Shown one piece after another: positions 34,171 through 43,940 of a DNA stretch of 64,000 nt. The position numbers were made by a program, and so were the translations under genes. This stretch comes from Verrucomicrobiota bacterium (lineage in GTDB: Bacteria; Verrucomicrobiota; Verrucomicrobiia; Opitutales; Opitutaceae): contig JAQGON010000045.1 in assembly GCA_028293565.1 (NCBI GenBank), positions 1 through 64,000 on the forward strand, read 5' to 3'. The notes below the pieces were generated by a model that was given only the letters and a program-made list of their open reading frames with translations, ran no database searches and was not told where the DNA came from. How positions within the stretch are numbered: position 1 is the first letter of the stretch; every line of letters starts with the position of its first letter.

Positions 34171-35712
34171 TCACAGCAGGTCTGCCGCCAGCTCGGCCAA
34201 TCTGGAGCGCTCGCCCTTGGTGAGCTTCACATGCGCGGCGATCGCCTGGCCCTTCATCCGGTTGTGGCAGTAAACCAAGCCGTTGCTGCGGGAATCGACG
34301 TAGGGGTTGTCGATCTGCGCCGGATCGCCAATGAGGACGATCTTCGAACCCTCGGAAATGCGCGTGATCACCGTCTTCACTTCGTGCGGCGTGAGCTGCT
34401 GCGCTTCATCGAGGATGAAAAAACGGCGCGCGATGGAGCGTCCACGGATGAACGCCAGCGCCTCGATCTCGACCAGCCCGCTCTTGAGGAGCCGCTCGTA
34501 GGGCTTCGCCAGCGGCGTTCCGTTGTGGCCGCCGCTCTGGCTGACGTGCGACGGCTGCACCGCCGTCATCGCGGCGAGAAAACGGTCGTCGTGCTTCTTG
34601 TGCTTCTTCTTCGAAACTTTCTTCGCCGCGAACTGCGGCTCCTTCTGGGGCTTCGACGGCATCAGCACCTCCAGGGCGTCGTAATACGGCTGGAGCCACG
34701 GCTTCATCTTCTCCTCGAGCGTCCCGGGGAGAAACCCGATGTCCTTGCCGAGGGCGATCACGGGGCGCGAAATCGACACCCCATCGTAGCGCGAATGCTC
34801 GTCCTGCGTCTGGTGAAGCGCGCCCGCGATCGAGAGCAGCGTCTTGCCGGTCCCGGCCTTGCCGAAGCACGTCAGCATGTGGATGCTGTCGTCCAGCAGC
34901 GCATCGAGGAAAAATTGCTGCTCGAGGTTTCGCGCGCGGATCGGGATCCCGCCGGGCGCCTTGACGTAATCCGGGAGCTTCAGCCGGCGCACGACGCCCT
35001 CGCCGTAGTAGCGCGCCGGCATCGTCTTGCCCTCGTCGGAGCGAAGCAGGACATACTCATTCAGGTAAAGCGGTTTCGCCGCGTCGGGTCCGATGTCGAA
35101 TTCACCCTCGGAACAGAACCGCTGGAGCTCGTAGAGGTTCACGGGAATCTCCCGGTAGCTGGCCTCCTCGATATTCTCGGGGACCTTGTCGTTGAGATAG
35201 TCCTCGGACTCGAGCCCGACCGCGCGGGCTTTCAGCTGAACGTTGACGTCCTTCGTGACGAGGATCGTCGGCGGCGGAAACTGTTCCTGGACGAAAAGCG
35301 CGGCGGCGATGATCCGGTTGTCCTTCTTGGTGAGGTCCGGCAGGATATTCCGGAGCCGTTCCATTGCGGGGGACGTGCGTCCGCCCTCCACCAGATACGG
35401 GTTGATGATGATCGAAAGGGTGCCGCCCGTGTCGAGTTTGACCCCCTCGTGCATCGAGCGCGAGTCGGGGAGGAGCTCCTGCAGGATCCGGTGAACGCGG
35501 CGGGCGTTGCGGCCGCGTTCCGTCGATTGCTCGCCCTTGATGGCGTCGAGCTCCTCGAGGACCTCGACCGGGATCGCCAGGTTGTTCTCCTGGAATTTAT
35601 AGATCGATTGCGGATCGTGGAGGAGGACGTTCGTGTCGAGCACGAAGGTCTTAACTTTAGCCGCCACCTTGACCCCCGAAGTTGGGGCTACTGCCCCTCG
35701 CAGGTTTTCCAT
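34171..35712 (-). CDS. PIN-PhoH fusion protein (PhoH2-type ATPase)
   Basis: The 513-aa protein from ATG 35712 has an N-terminal PIN nuclease domain ('KTFVLDTNVLLHDPQSIYKF', plus later acidic residues in 'ILVTKDVNVQ'). A PhoH ATPase domain follows, with Walker A 'CFGKAGTGKTLLSIAG' and Walker B 'RRFFILDEAQQLTPHEVKTV'. PhoH2 proteins are RNA helicase/ribonuclease proteins. A Lys-rich insertion ('KKVSKKKHKKHDD') interrupts the PhoH part. The gene is monocistronic. Confidence 0.93.
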   Translation of the reverse strand: MENLRGAVAPTSGVKVAAKVKTFVLDTNVLLHDPQSIYKFQENNLAIPVEVLEELDAIKGEQSTERGRNARRVHRILQELLPDSRSMHEGVKLDTGGTLSIIINPYLVEGGRTSPAMERLRNILPDLTKKDNRIIAAALFVQEQFPPPTILVTKDVNVQLKARAVGLESEDYLNDKVPENIEEASYREIPVNLYELQRFCSEGEFDIGPDAAKPLYLNEYVLLRSDEGKTMPARYYGEGVVRRLKLPDYVKAPGGIPIRARNLEQQFFLDALLDDSIHMLTCFGKAGTGKTLLSIAGALHQTQDEHSRYDGVSISRPVIALGKDIGFLPGTLEEKMKPWLQPYYDALEVLMPSKPQKEPQFAAKKVSKKKHKKHDDRFLAAMTAVQPSHVSQSGGHNGTPLAKPYERLLKSGLVEIEALAFIRGRSIARRFFILDEAQQLTPHEVKTVITRISEGSKIVLIGDPAQIDNPYVDSRSNGLVYCHNRMKGQAIAAHVKLTKGERSRLAELAADLL

Positions 35713-35890
35713 CGTGTGGATATCTTGTGAGCAACTCTGCACGGGGCGTGCCATTTGTCGATGATAGAGTTATACCAGCCCGATAAAATCCCCTCCTCTG
35801 ACACACCCTTGGACACGCGTTTCTCCCTTTGGAGCGATGCGGTGGCGAGGTATCAGCGGCGGAACAGTCAGCGATCAGTTGTTCGCTTGG

Positions 35891-35932
35891 GGGAAAAAAG
35901 AAGGCGGGCCGCCTACCCCTAGACGACCCGCC
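35891..35932 (-). terminator. Intrinsic terminator for the 36026-36340 gene
   Basis: On the minus strand an 11-bp GC-rich stem (35903-35913 with 35922-35932, one G-U pair type) and an 8-base loop are followed by 'TTCTTTTTT'. It lies 94 bp beyond the stop of the 104-aa gene on the same strand. Confidence 0.75.
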
Positions 35933-36025
35933 AATGACTTTCTTACGTACCCCAATTCTCCCGCTAAGCAGGATATTGGCGTGCAGGAATAGACGTCGGT
36001 TGGGGCCAAAGGTTCCAAACGATCC

Positions 36026-36340
36026 TTACATCGAGGAGTGAGATGTGGGATTTTTTTTTGAACGTGAAACAGGAATCCAGAGTTGCAGGAGATATTCCGC
36101 GAGGCTCCGCATGCTGGTTCGCTGGAGGCCCTCGTGCCGCACCGCCTCGCGGAAGGCCGGAACAATTTCGCTCCGTTCCTTGTAGTAGTGCCAGAGTTCC
36201 GCCTCGAGCCGGGTGGCGACCGCGTGCGGGTCGGAATTCGGCGCGCTCAGCTTCTGCACCTTGCCCTGCCAGAATCGCTTTTCCTCGGGGTGGGTCAGGA
36301 GGTAGTCGGAGACGCGTTGTTCACACCGGTTGAGACTCAC
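36026..36340 (-). CDS. Conserved-looking small helical protein, about 104 aa
   Basis: The most likely start is GTG 36340, giving 'MSLNRCEQRVSDYLLTHPEE'. The longer ORF-track start includes non-protein-like sequence. The protein is helical and charged ('KRFWQGKVQKL', 'ATRLEAELWHYYKERSEIVP', 'EGLQRTSMRSLAEYLLQLW') and ends in a basic Ser-rich tail. It resembles short hypothetical proteins of Verrucomicrobia; no function is known. A terminator hairpin follows and the next gene is divergent. Confidence 0.72.
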   Translation of the reverse strand: MSLNRCEQRVSDYLLTHPEEKRFWQGKVQKLSAPNSDPHAVATRLEAELWHYYKERSEIVPAFREAVRHEGLQRTSMRSLAEYLLQLWIPVSRSKKNPTSHSSM

Positions 36341-36452
36341 GGCGCCACGGTGCTTCGCATGAGGTAAAAAACAACCGCAAATCCCCCGCCAGCCCACGAT
36401 TGCATTTCCCCGGTATTCACCCCATACATCCCCCAACCCCTCCTCCGACACC

Positions 36453-37265
36453 ATGTGGCCCAAACTCAAAGAGCAACTTCCGACCGTTTTCCTGACCGCG
36501 CTGCTGATCACCGGCGCCGCCTTCTGGCTTCATCAGCGCACGGTCAACGACATGGCGGCGCGACAGGATGCCGAACTCGCCCCGCTGCGGGAGCAGAATG
36601 ACGCGCTCAAAGCCTCGCAGGACGAAAATCGCCGGCAGATCGAGGCCACGAACAAACTCCTGCGCGATGCCATCTCGAAGCGTCAGGCGGACATGTTCAT
36701 GACGGACGAGGAAGTGAACAAGCTCAACGCTGACAAGATCAACGCCTTGGCCGAGGCGGTCGCGAAGAAGGTTCAGCCTTATAATCCGCTTCCGAAAACG
36801 CCCGAGGAGGCCGAGAAGATGCAGAACGACCAGGTCGACAAGGTCTCGTCGCGCATGACGGAGCGGATCCAGCCGATCCTCGCCGAGATGGCGAACGACC
36901 AGCATCTCACCCGCGACTCGATCGCGTCCTATAGCCAGAAAATTTCCGACCAGGTCGGAAATGTCCTGACCTCGGAGCTGGCGAAGAACCAGCAGTTGAA
37001 CAACAATCTCGTCGCCACGCAGACCGTCGCGCAGGACTCGCTCAAGCTCTCGCACGAGATCACTGCGTTGTATCTTAGCTCCTTCAAGGACCAGGGCCTC
37101 ATCACGCGCCTCCTCACGCTGCCCGCGAATGTCGTGAAGGACGCCGCCAGCCTGAGCATCATCTCGAGCAGCCAGCGCAAGAAGGTCGAGGAAGACCTGC
37201 TGAACCGGATGAACCAGATCGAAAACCGCCTGACCGAAATCCAGGCGCAGGCCCCGAAGAAATAA
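36453..37265 (+). CDS. Membrane-anchored coiled-coil protein, 270 aa
   Basis: An N-terminal membrane helix ('LPTVFLTALLITGAAFWLHQ') is followed by a long charged helical region with heptad character ('LREQNDALKASQDENRRQIE'). There is a second coiled segment near the end ('KKVEEDLLNRMNQIENRLTE'). No enzymatic motif is visible. The layout suggests an envelope structural or scaffold protein. Function unknown. Confidence 0.82.
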   Translation: MWPKLKEQLPTVFLTALLITGAAFWLHQRTVNDMAARQDAELAPLREQNDALKASQDENRRQIEATNKLLRDAISKRQADMFMTDEEVNKLNADKINALAEAVAKKVQPYNPLPKTPEEAEKMQNDQVDKVSSRMTERIQPILAEMANDQHLTRDSIASYSQKISDQVGNVLTSELAKNQQLNNNLVATQTVAQDSLKLSHEITALYLSSFKDQGLITRLLTLPANVVKDAASLSIISSSQRKKVEEDLLNRMNQIENRLTEIQAQAPKK

Positions 37266-37353
37266 GCGTCGCAGCGGCGACATGGGCCTGCTGCCCATCA
37301 TTCGACCCGGCATGCGACGCGCCGCCCTGCAGCGCCAACGGGACCTGCCGCCG

Positions 37354-38013
37354 CTACTTCGTCAGGTAAAACGGATCCGGCAGCTTGAAGCCTCGCTCGG
37401 CGACGCCGCCCTCGAGGTCGCTGTCCTGGTCGCCGATGTTGGCAATGATCACGTGGCCCTCGGATTCCAGCCGCCGGCGGGCCGCCAGCTTGAAGGCGCC
37501 GGTCGTTTCGCTCGAGCCGTCGGGTTTCAGGATCAACCGGGTGTAATCTCCGCAGCCGATCGCGCGCAGGTTTTTCTCCGTGCCCGCGCGATGGCGTTCG
37601 TGTCGGCCGGTGATAAAGATGATTTCAACCTTCAGGGCGCGGGCCCGTAGGTAGAGGTCGCGCACCGCGGGAATCGCCGGCGCCTTTCCATCGGCGACCC
37701 AGGCGTTCCAGGTCACGGCGTTGTACGCGAAATCCTGGCCGCGGATCAGTGGCAGGTTCGAAAAAAGCGTCTCGTCGAGATCGAACACGATGGCGAGATG
37801 CGCCCCGCCCCGCTTCACGCGCTGCTCCAGCCATTCCCCCGCCTGCGCGGCCACGGCTGCCGTCTCGCGGTCATACTCTCCCGAATCGAGGTAGGCGCGG
37901 ATCTCGCCCTTCAGAACATCGAGGTTCGCCGGTTCGCGACCAAGCGCCGGCGCGAAAGCCAGGGTCGCGCCCAGGAAGATTTTCAGCAGCCGCGAAGGCA
38001 TTGCTCGGCTCAT
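37354..38013 (-). CDS. Secreted HAD-family acid phosphatase (class B-like)
   Basis: About 219 aa from ATG 38013 (ATG 38001 also possible), with a signal peptide ('LLKIFLGATLAFAPALG'). The HAD motif I is 'IVFDLDETLFSN', motif II lies in 'EIIFITGRHERHR', and motif III/IV appear as 'LILKPDGSSETTGAFKLAAR' and 'IIANIGDQDSDLEGG'. This pattern is that of the plant/bacterial acid phosphatase group (HAD subfamily IIIB). It starts 11 bp after parC, probably sharing its transcript. The ORF track hides it in the tail of a 952-aa frame that is mostly a shadow of parC. Confidence 0.88.
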   Translation of the reverse strand: MSRAMPSRLLKIFLGATLAFAPALGREPANLDVLKGEIRAYLDSGEYDRETAAVAAQAGEWLEQRVKRGGAHLAIVFDLDETLFSNLPLIRGQDFAYNAVTWNAWVADGKAPAIPAVRDLYLRARALKVEIIFITGRHERHRAGTEKNLRAIGCGDYTRLILKPDGSSETTGAFKLAARRRLESEGHVIIANIGDQDSDLEGGVAERGFKLPDPFYLTK

Positions 38014-38024
38014 GCGGGGAGGCG

Positions 38025-40172
38025 CTACCCGAGCTTCAGGTCCGGACGCTTCACTTCCTTCACCGCCCATTTGGTGACGGTCAGCCCTTTCGCCGTCCGC
38101 GTGCTGACGGGCACCGCCGTGAGGTCGAAGTCGATCTCGCGCACGCGCGCCCCGCTGCGTCCGTCGAGCGAGACGTGCAGCATCTTCGGCATCTCCTTTT
38201 CCGTCTTGCTGACCTCGAGATAGACGACCTGCGAGCCCTCGCTCTTGACCAGCGGGTAGAGCTTGTCCCGCGAAAGCCCGCCGATCTGGAATTTTTTCGC
38301 GAAGGCCTTCCCCGACTCCTTGTCCTGGTAAACCATCGTGTAGAAGCTCGTGTCGCCCTCCTTCGGCCAGATCGCGATGTGGATGATCTCGCGTCCCATG
38401 AAAACCTTGTCGGCCACCTTCGACACCTTCAGCGAACCGTCGCGCATGATCGTCAGGACGCTGTCGAGGATCGTGCACTCGGTCACGAACTCGTGCTGGC
38501 GCCAGTTGAGCCCGATGAAGCCGTCCTCGCGGTTCACGTAAAGCCGCTGGTTCGCCGACACGACTTCCGCCGCGTCGATCTGCTCGATCTCGTCGTAGCT
38601 CGTGCGGCGCCTGCTGCCCTTGCCGTATTTTTCGGCGAGCATCTCGAACCAGTTGACGGCATAGGCGGTGAGATTCCGGAGGTCGCCCTTCGTCTCCTTC
38701 ATGCCCTCCTCGATTTTCTTCATTGCTTCCTCGGCCTGGAAACGGTTGTACGCCGAGATCCGCTTGATCCGGATTTCCGTCAGGCGGACGATGTCCTCGT
38801 CGGTCACGTCCTGGCGCAGCTGCTTGAGGAACGGCTTCAGTCCGGCGCGGATTTCGGCGAGCACGCTCTCCCAGGTCTTCGACTTCTCGATGTTCCGGTA
38901 GATGCGCTCCTCGATGAAGATCCGCTCGAGCGAATCCCAGTGCCACTGCTGCTCGAGCTCGCCGAGCTTGATCTCGAGCTCGCGCTTGAGCAGCGCCTTC
39001 GTCGCCTCCGCGCTCGTCTTGAGGATGTCGCGGACGCCGACGAAATGCGGCTTGTCGTCGCCGCTCTTCGGATCGCGCACGATCACGCACGCCGCCGGGG
39101 AAAGCTGGATCTGGCAGCTCGTGAAGACATAGAGCTGCTGGATCACCTTGTCCGGCTCGCTGCCCTGCGGCAGGTGGACCAGGATCTCGACCTTGTCCGC
39201 CGTGTTGTCGTCGACGTGCTTGACCTTGATCTTGCCCTTCGCGTTGGCCGCGAGGATCGACTCGATGAGCGACTCGGTGGTGACGCCGTAGGGAAGCTCG
39301 GTGATCGCGAGCAGATATTTGGAGCGCTCCTCGATCTTGGCCCGGACCTTCACCTTCCCGCCGCGCTCGCCATCGTTGTACTCCGCAAAGTCGGCGGTCC
39401 CGCCGGTCGGGAAGTCCGGGAAGATGCGAAACGTTTTTCCCTGCAGGTGATTGATCGCCGCGCGGCAGAGGTCGTTGAAGTTGTGCGGGAGGATTTTCGT
39501 CGCCAGCCCGACCGCGATGCCGTCGGCGCCCTCGAGCAGCACGATCGGGAACTTCGCCGGCAGCGTGACCGGCTCCTTCGTCCGCCCGTCGTAGCTCAGC
39601 TGCCATGTCGTCGTCTTCGGATTGAACAGCACCTCGCGCGCGAAGGCCGTCAGCCGCGCCTCGATGTAGCGCGGCGCCGCCGCCTCGTCGCCCGTGAGCA
39701 TGTTGCCGTAGATGCCCTGCGGCTCGATCAGCCATGCGCGCTGTCCGATCGCGACGAGCGCCGCGCCGATCGAGGCGTCGCCGTGCGGGTGGAGCTTCAT
39801 CGTGGCGCCGACGACGTTGGCAACCTTGTGGAAGCGGCCGTCGTCCATGTCCCAGAGGGTGTGGAGGACGCGCCGCTGCACCGGCTTCAGGCCGTCGTCG
39901 ATATGCGGCACGGCGCGGTCGAGGATGACATAGCTCGCGTAATCGAGAAACCACTTCCGGTAATGCTGCGCCAGCGGCGCCTGCTCGTCCTGGACCTTCT
40001 CGCCCTTCTTGCGCTTGGGCGCGGGGGCGGCGGGAGCTTCCACGGACGGCGGCGAAGGGACCGTCGCGGGGACGGATGCGGCCGGTTTGGCGGGCTCGAC
40101 CGCGGCTTTTTGCTCGGGCGCGTCGAGCGGGAGTTCGGGCTGGTCGCTGGAAGGTTTCTTGCGTTTGGCCAT
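38025..40172 (-). CDS. parC: DNA topoisomerase IV subunit A (Bacteroidetes/Verrucomicrobia type)
   Basis: The 715-aa protein is the DNA-cleaving subunit of a type IIA topoisomerase. After an Ala/Pro/Lys-rich extension of about 60 residues it has 'ILDRAVPHIDDGLKPVQRR', 'MKLHPHGDASIGAALVAIGQ' and the catalytic tyrosine in 'AAAPRYIEARLT' (Tyr ~169). The C-terminal domain is short compared with GyrA. The quinolone-region positions equivalent to GyrA Ser83 and Asp87 read Ala and Ala. parE lies 100 bp upstream on the same strand. Confidence 0.93.
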   Translation of the reverse strand: MAKRKKPSSDQPELPLDAPEQKAAVEPAKPAASVPATVPSPPSVEAPAAPAPKRKKGEKVQDEQAPLAQHYRKWFLDYASYVILDRAVPHIDDGLKPVQRRVLHTLWDMDDGRFHKVANVVGATMKLHPHGDASIGAALVAIGQRAWLIEPQGIYGNMLTGDEAAAPRYIEARLTAFAREVLFNPKTTTWQLSYDGRTKEPVTLPAKFPIVLLEGADGIAVGLATKILPHNFNDLCRAAINHLQGKTFRIFPDFPTGGTADFAEYNDGERGGKVKVRAKIEERSKYLLAITELPYGVTTESLIESILAANAKGKIKVKHVDDNTADKVEILVHLPQGSEPDKVIQQLYVFTSCQIQLSPAACVIVRDPKSGDDKPHFVGVRDILKTSAEATKALLKRELEIKLGELEQQWHWDSLERIFIEERIYRNIEKSKTWESVLAEIRAGLKPFLKQLRQDVTDEDIVRLTEIRIKRISAYNRFQAEEAMKKIEEGMKETKGDLRNLTAYAVNWFEMLAEKYGKGSRRRTSYDEIEQIDAAEVVSANQRLYVNREDGFIGLNWRQHEFVTECTILDSVLTIMRDGSLKVSKVADKVFMGREIIHIAIWPKEGDTSFYTMVYQDKESGKAFAKKFQIGGLSRDKLYPLVKSEGSQVVYLEVSKTEKEMPKMLHVSLDGRSGARVREIDFDLTAVPVSTRTAKGLTVTKWAVKEVKRPDLKLG

Positions 40173-40272
40173 CTGGTAAATTCCGGTCAGGCGCCAGGGG
40201 CGCGAGGCTCACACCGCGAGAACCCCTGGGGGGCTTCGGGTCCTTGGGCCTCCTCGTGGTGGAAGAAATGAC

Positions 40273-42114
40273 TCAAGCTTCGACCAAGTCTTTCTCGATG
40301 CTAAGGTTGTCGATGATGAAGTCCTGCCGCTCCGGCGTGTTCTTGCCCATGTAGAAGGCGAGCAGCTCGTCGCTGCTGTGGAGGTGGTGGAGATTCACCG
40401 GCTCGAGCCGGATGTTCTCGCCGATGAAATCCTTGAACTCGCCGGCGGAAATCTCGCCGAGGCCCTTGAAGCGCGTGATCTCATGTGTGGCGCCCAGCTC
40501 GGCCACGGCCGCCTGCTTTTCCTGCTCCGAGTAGCAGTACCGGGTGACCTTCTTGTTGCGCACCCGGAATAGCGGCGTCTCGAGGATGAAGAGATGGTTG
40601 TTGCGGATGACGTCCGGGAAAAACTGGAGGAAAAACGAAAGCAGCAGGAGGCGGATGTGCATGCCGTCCACGTCCGCATCGGTCGCGATGACGATCCGGT
40701 TGTAACGAAGGCCGTCGAGCCCCTCCTCGATGTTCAGCGCCGCCTGCAGGAGGTGAAACTCCTCGTTCTCGTAGATGACTTTTTTCGAGAGGCCGTAGGT
40801 GTTGAGCGGCTTGCCCTTCAGCGCGAAGACCGCCTGGGTCTGCACGTCGCGCGTCGCCGTCAGCGAGCCGGCCGCCGAATCGCCCTCGACGATGAAGAGG
40901 GTGCTGTCCTCGGCCCGCTCGTTGCGGTCGCCGAGGTGCAGGCGGCAGTCGCGCAGCTTGCGGTTGTGCAGCGAGGCTTTCTTCGCGCGTTCGCGGGCGA
41001 TGTTCCGGATGCCGGCCAGCTCCTTCCGCTCGTGCTCGTTCTCCTCGATCTTCCGCTTGATCGTCTCGGCCGTCTCGCGGTTCTTGTGGAGATACGTGTC
41101 GAGCGACTGCTGCATGAACTTCCCGACAAATTCCTTCAGCGACGGCCCCTTCGGCCCGATGTCGGACGATCCGAGCTTGGTCTTGGTCTGCGACTCGAAC
41201 ACCGGTTCCTGGACGCGCACCGCGACGGCGGCGTCGATCGACTGCCGGATGTCCGCCGCGTCGTAGTCCTTCTTGAAATGATTCCGGATCGTCTCGACGA
41301 GCGCCTCGCGGAAGGCCGCGAGATGCGTGCCGCCCATCGTCGTGTGCTGCCCGTTGACGAACGACCAGTATTCCTCGCCGTAATGGTTCCCATGGGTGAA
41401 GGCCACCTCGATGTCCTCGCCCTCGAGATGGATGATCGGGTAGATCGGCTCGCCGCTGAGTTCCTTGGTGAGCAGGTCCTTGAGCCCGTTCTCGGATTTG
41501 AACGGCTTGCCGTTGAGCGTGAGGGTCAGCCCGCGGTTCAGGAAGGCGTAGTTCCACAGCATGTCCTCGATGAACTCGGTGCGGAACTTGAAGTCCTTGC
41601 CGAAGAGCGCCTCGTCCGGCGTAAACTCGACGACCGTGCCGTTGCGCTCGTCGGTCTTCGTCACCTTGGCGTCCTTCTTCAGCTTGCCCCGTTCGAACTC
41701 GACCGACTTCGTCTCGCCTTCGCGGATCGCCTGGGCGCGATAGGTGAACGCGAGGGCGTTGACCGCCTTCTGGCCGACGCCGTTGAGGCCGACCGCCTTC
41801 TGGAACGTCTCGGAATCGTACTTCGCCCCCGTGTTGATGACCGAGACGCACTCGACGAGTTTTCCCAGCGGGATGCCGCGGCCGTAGTCGCGGACCCTGA
41901 CGCTTCGCTCCGTGAGCTCGACCTCGATCTTGCGGCCGGCGCCCATCATGAATTCGTCGATGGAGTTATCGATCGTTTCCTTGAGGAGGACGTAGATGCC
42001 GTCTTCGGCGTGGGTCCCGTTGCCCAGCCGTCCGATGTACATTCCGGGACGGAGACGGATGTGTTCCAGGGAGCTGAGGGTCTTGATGCTGGCTTCAGTA
42101 TAGGCTTGGGCCAT
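40273..42114 (-). CDS. parE: DNA topoisomerase IV subunit B
   Basis: From ATG 42114 the ATPase subunit has 613 aa. It shows GHKL ATP-site motifs ('[20 protein letters not shown]', '[13 protein letters not shown]', '[14 protein letters not shown]') and the TOPRIM region ('[13 protein letters not shown]', '[20 protein letters not shown]'). The ORF-track start 73 codons upstream lies in the divergent promoter region. It pairs with the parC gene downstream to form the heterotetramer that decatenates chromosomes. Confidence 0.94.
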   Translation of the reverse strand: MAQAYTEASIKTLSSLEHIRLRPGMYIGRLGNGTHAEDGIYVLLKETIDNSIDEFMMGAGRKIEVELTERSVRVRDYGRGIPLGKLVECVSVINTGAKYDSETFQKAVGLNGVGQKAVNALAFTYRAQAIREGETKSVEFERGKLKKDAKVTKTDERNGTVVEFTPDEALFGKDFKFRTEFIEDMLWNYAFLNRGLTLTLNGKPFKSENGLKDLLTKELSGEPIYPIIHLEGEDIEVAFTHGNHYGEEYWSFVNGQHTTMGGTHLAAFREALVETIRNHFKKDYDAADIRQSIDAAVAVRVQEPVFESQTKTKLGSSDIGPKGPSLKEFVGKFMQQSLDTYLHKNRETAETIKRKIEENEHERKELAGIRNIARERAKKASLHNRKLRDCRLHLGDRNERAEDSTLFIVEGDSAAGSLTATRDVQTQAVFALKGKPLNTYGLSKKVIYENEEFHLLQAALNIEEGLDGLRYNRIVIATDADVDGMHIRLLLLSFFLQFFPDVIRNNHLFILETPLFRVRNKKVTRYCYSEQEKQAAVAELGATHEITRFKGLGEISAGEFKDFIGENIRLEPVNLHHLHSSDELLAFYMGKNTPERQDFIIDNLSIEKDLVEA

Positions 42115-42310
42115 GAGGATGCTTGATGGCGCACAGCGTCCCGCCGCCATGCCGGGTGACAAGCGAAATTGCGGGCGCGGCCCGGGCTGAAGGCCGATGC
42201 GCCTTCCGGGAAGGGTGCGGGAAGACCCCTCTCGCGCTGAACCTTTGGCGCTGTTCCCGGTCGGTGTGCTTGTTAACCACCAGCGTACAGGTATTCCCAG
42301 GCCATCCCCC

Positions 42311-43045
42311 ATGAAAAAATTCCTCAAATACACGGTCGCGACGGTGCTCGTCCTCGCGCTCGTTGCCTACATTGGCGTCGCTTTCTTCCTCGGGTCCATC
42401 GTCAAGGCGGGGGTCAACCGAGTCGGCCCGAAGCTCACCCAAACCAAGGTCGAGCTGGCGGGCGCGCATATTTCCCCGCTGAGCGGCAGCGGCACGTTGT
42501 CGGGGCTGTCGGTGGGCAATCCGGCCGGCTGGTCGGACGGGAACGCCTTTTACCTCGGGAGCATGCACATCGACGTGAAACCCCTCTCGCTGCTGGGCGA
42601 CCACATTGTCGTCAACGATCTCGACATCGACCGCGCCGAGTTCAACTACGAGACGAAGATCGTCTCGAGCAACATCAACGACCTGTTGAAGAACATCGAG
42701 GCGCGGACGGGCGGCGACAAGGAGGCGACGGCGGCAAACGGCAAGCAGAAGAAATTTGAGGTGCACCACCTGCGGCTCACGAATGCGAAAGTGACGGTCG
42801 GCCTCGGCGCAACCGCCCTGCCGTTGAGCATGCCGCCGATCGAGATGACGGACCTCGGCACGGCCGAGGGTGGCATCACCGCGGAGCAGCTCGCATTCGC
42901 CGTGATGCGGAAGGTGACCTCCGGAGTGGTCGCGGCGACGACGCAGGCGGCCGGCCAGATTGGATCGACCGGCGGAGCGGCGGCGGTGGAGAAGGCGAAA
43001 AAAGCGGGCGAGAGCATCAAGAAGCTTTTCGGCAGCGGAAAATAA
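42311..43045 (+). CDS. AsmA-like small envelope protein
   Basis: The 244-aa protein from ATG 42311 has an N-terminal membrane helix ('[20 protein letters not shown]'). A domain of AsmA-like wording follows ('[20 protein letters not shown]', '[20 protein letters not shown]', '[15 protein letters not shown]'). It ends in an Ala/Lys-rich helix. It is probably periplasmic and membrane-tethered. Function unknown beyond the fold. Confidence 0.8.
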   Translation: MKKFLKYTVATVLVLALVAYIGVAFFLGSIVKAGVNRVGPKLTQTKVELAGAHISPLSGSGTLSGLSVGNPAGWSDGNAFYLGSMHIDVKPLSLLGDHIVVNDLDIDRAEFNYETKIVSSNINDLLKNIEARTGGDKEATAANGKQKKFEVHHLRLTNAKVTVGLGATALPLSMPPIEMTDLGTAEGGITAEQLAFAVMRKVTSGVVAATTQAAGQIGSTGGAAAVEKAKKAGESIKKLFGSGK

Positions 43046-43172
43046 CCCCAGGCGGTTCGCCTCGCTGCGCAGCTCCGCGGAGGGTCTGCGGCAACGCGCT
43101 CCACCCGCGGCGATTTTCGGCGCCGAGCGCATTTGAATCGACGCGTTGTGCGCCGATGTTTCCGCTTGGGGC

Positions 43173-43832
43173 GTGAAAATCACCTATTATCTCGAAGTCC
43201 TTTCATCGTGGTGCGCCTGGTGCGAGCCGACGTGGGATGCCTTGAAGGAGCGCTATGGCACCCGCGTGGAGTTCGAATGGCGGATCGCGCTGATGAAGCC
43301 GGAGGATTTTCCCGTGTCGCGCGAGCAGTGCGACTGGTTTTACCGCCGCAGCGGCGGCACGATGATGCATTCGCCGGAGATGCTGAACTCAGGCTGGTTT
43401 GAAGCGGCGCGGGCCGGAATTTATCACGCGCCGAATCTGGTGACGGAGGCGGGCCGGGATTTTGGCTTCGAGGGCGACGACATCCGGCGGGCACTTTCGT
43501 ACGCGGCGCTGCGCGAGGGAAAGAAAGTCGGCGACATGGCGACGGCGGCGGCAGTCGGGGCGAAGGCGGGGAAGATCGACGCCAAAAAATTGCGCGCGGC
43601 GGCCGAGTCGAAAGCCGTGAAAGCGCGGGTCGAGGCCAGCACCCGCGAGTTTTTCGCGCACCAGATCAGCCAGCGTCCCGCGTTTGTGCTGACCGACAAG
43701 ATCGGCGACAAGGCCGTGTTTTCCGGCTTGGTGCGCGCCGAACCCCTGATCGCCACGATTGACGCGATGCTTTCGGACACCGCCGCGTACGCCTCGCACG
43801 CCATCCATCACGGCGATGCCCCGAAAAGCTGA
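43173..43832 (+). CDS. DsbA/FrnE-like thioredoxin-fold protein
   Basis: From GTG 43173 the protein is about 219 aa and opens 'MKITYYLEVLSSWCAWCEPT', placing a redox-type CxxC (Cys-Ala-Trp-Cys) at the end of the first beta strand. A helical insertion and 'HQISQRPAFVLTDKIGDKAV', with the cis-Pro loop 'QRPAFV', fit the DsbA/HCCA-isomerase fold. No signal peptide is seen, so it is probably cytoplasmic like FrnE. TTG 43146 is a weaker alternative start. Confidence 0.85.
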   Translation: MKITYYLEVLSSWCAWCEPTWDALKERYGTRVEFEWRIALMKPEDFPVSREQCDWFYRRSGGTMMHSPEMLNSGWFEAARAGIYHAPNLVTEAGRDFGFEGDDIRRALSYAALREGKKVGDMATAAAVGAKAGKIDAKKLRAAAESKAVKARVEASTREFFAHQISQRPAFVLTDKIGDKAVFSGLVRAEPLIATIDAMLSDTAAYASHAIHHGDAPKS

Positions 43833-43940
43833 AACGGGATGAGGAAAAAGGGCGCGGGCAGATGGCCGTCGGCGAGCCATTCAAACGGCGAGGCCAACGC
43901 CAGTCCGAAAAAACCAGCAAGACAGCCATCGGCGGTAACA

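Noticed and set aside
35903-35932. Hairpin considered as part of a tRNA or small RNA
   Set aside because: No cloverleaf or CCA-type ends; the T-run on the minus strand fits a terminator.
37354-40212. 952-aa minus-strand ORF suggesting a topoisomerase-phosphatase fusion
   Set aside because: The first ~730 residues are an Arg-rich shadow of parC in another frame; only the C-terminal acid phosphatase (from 38013) is real.
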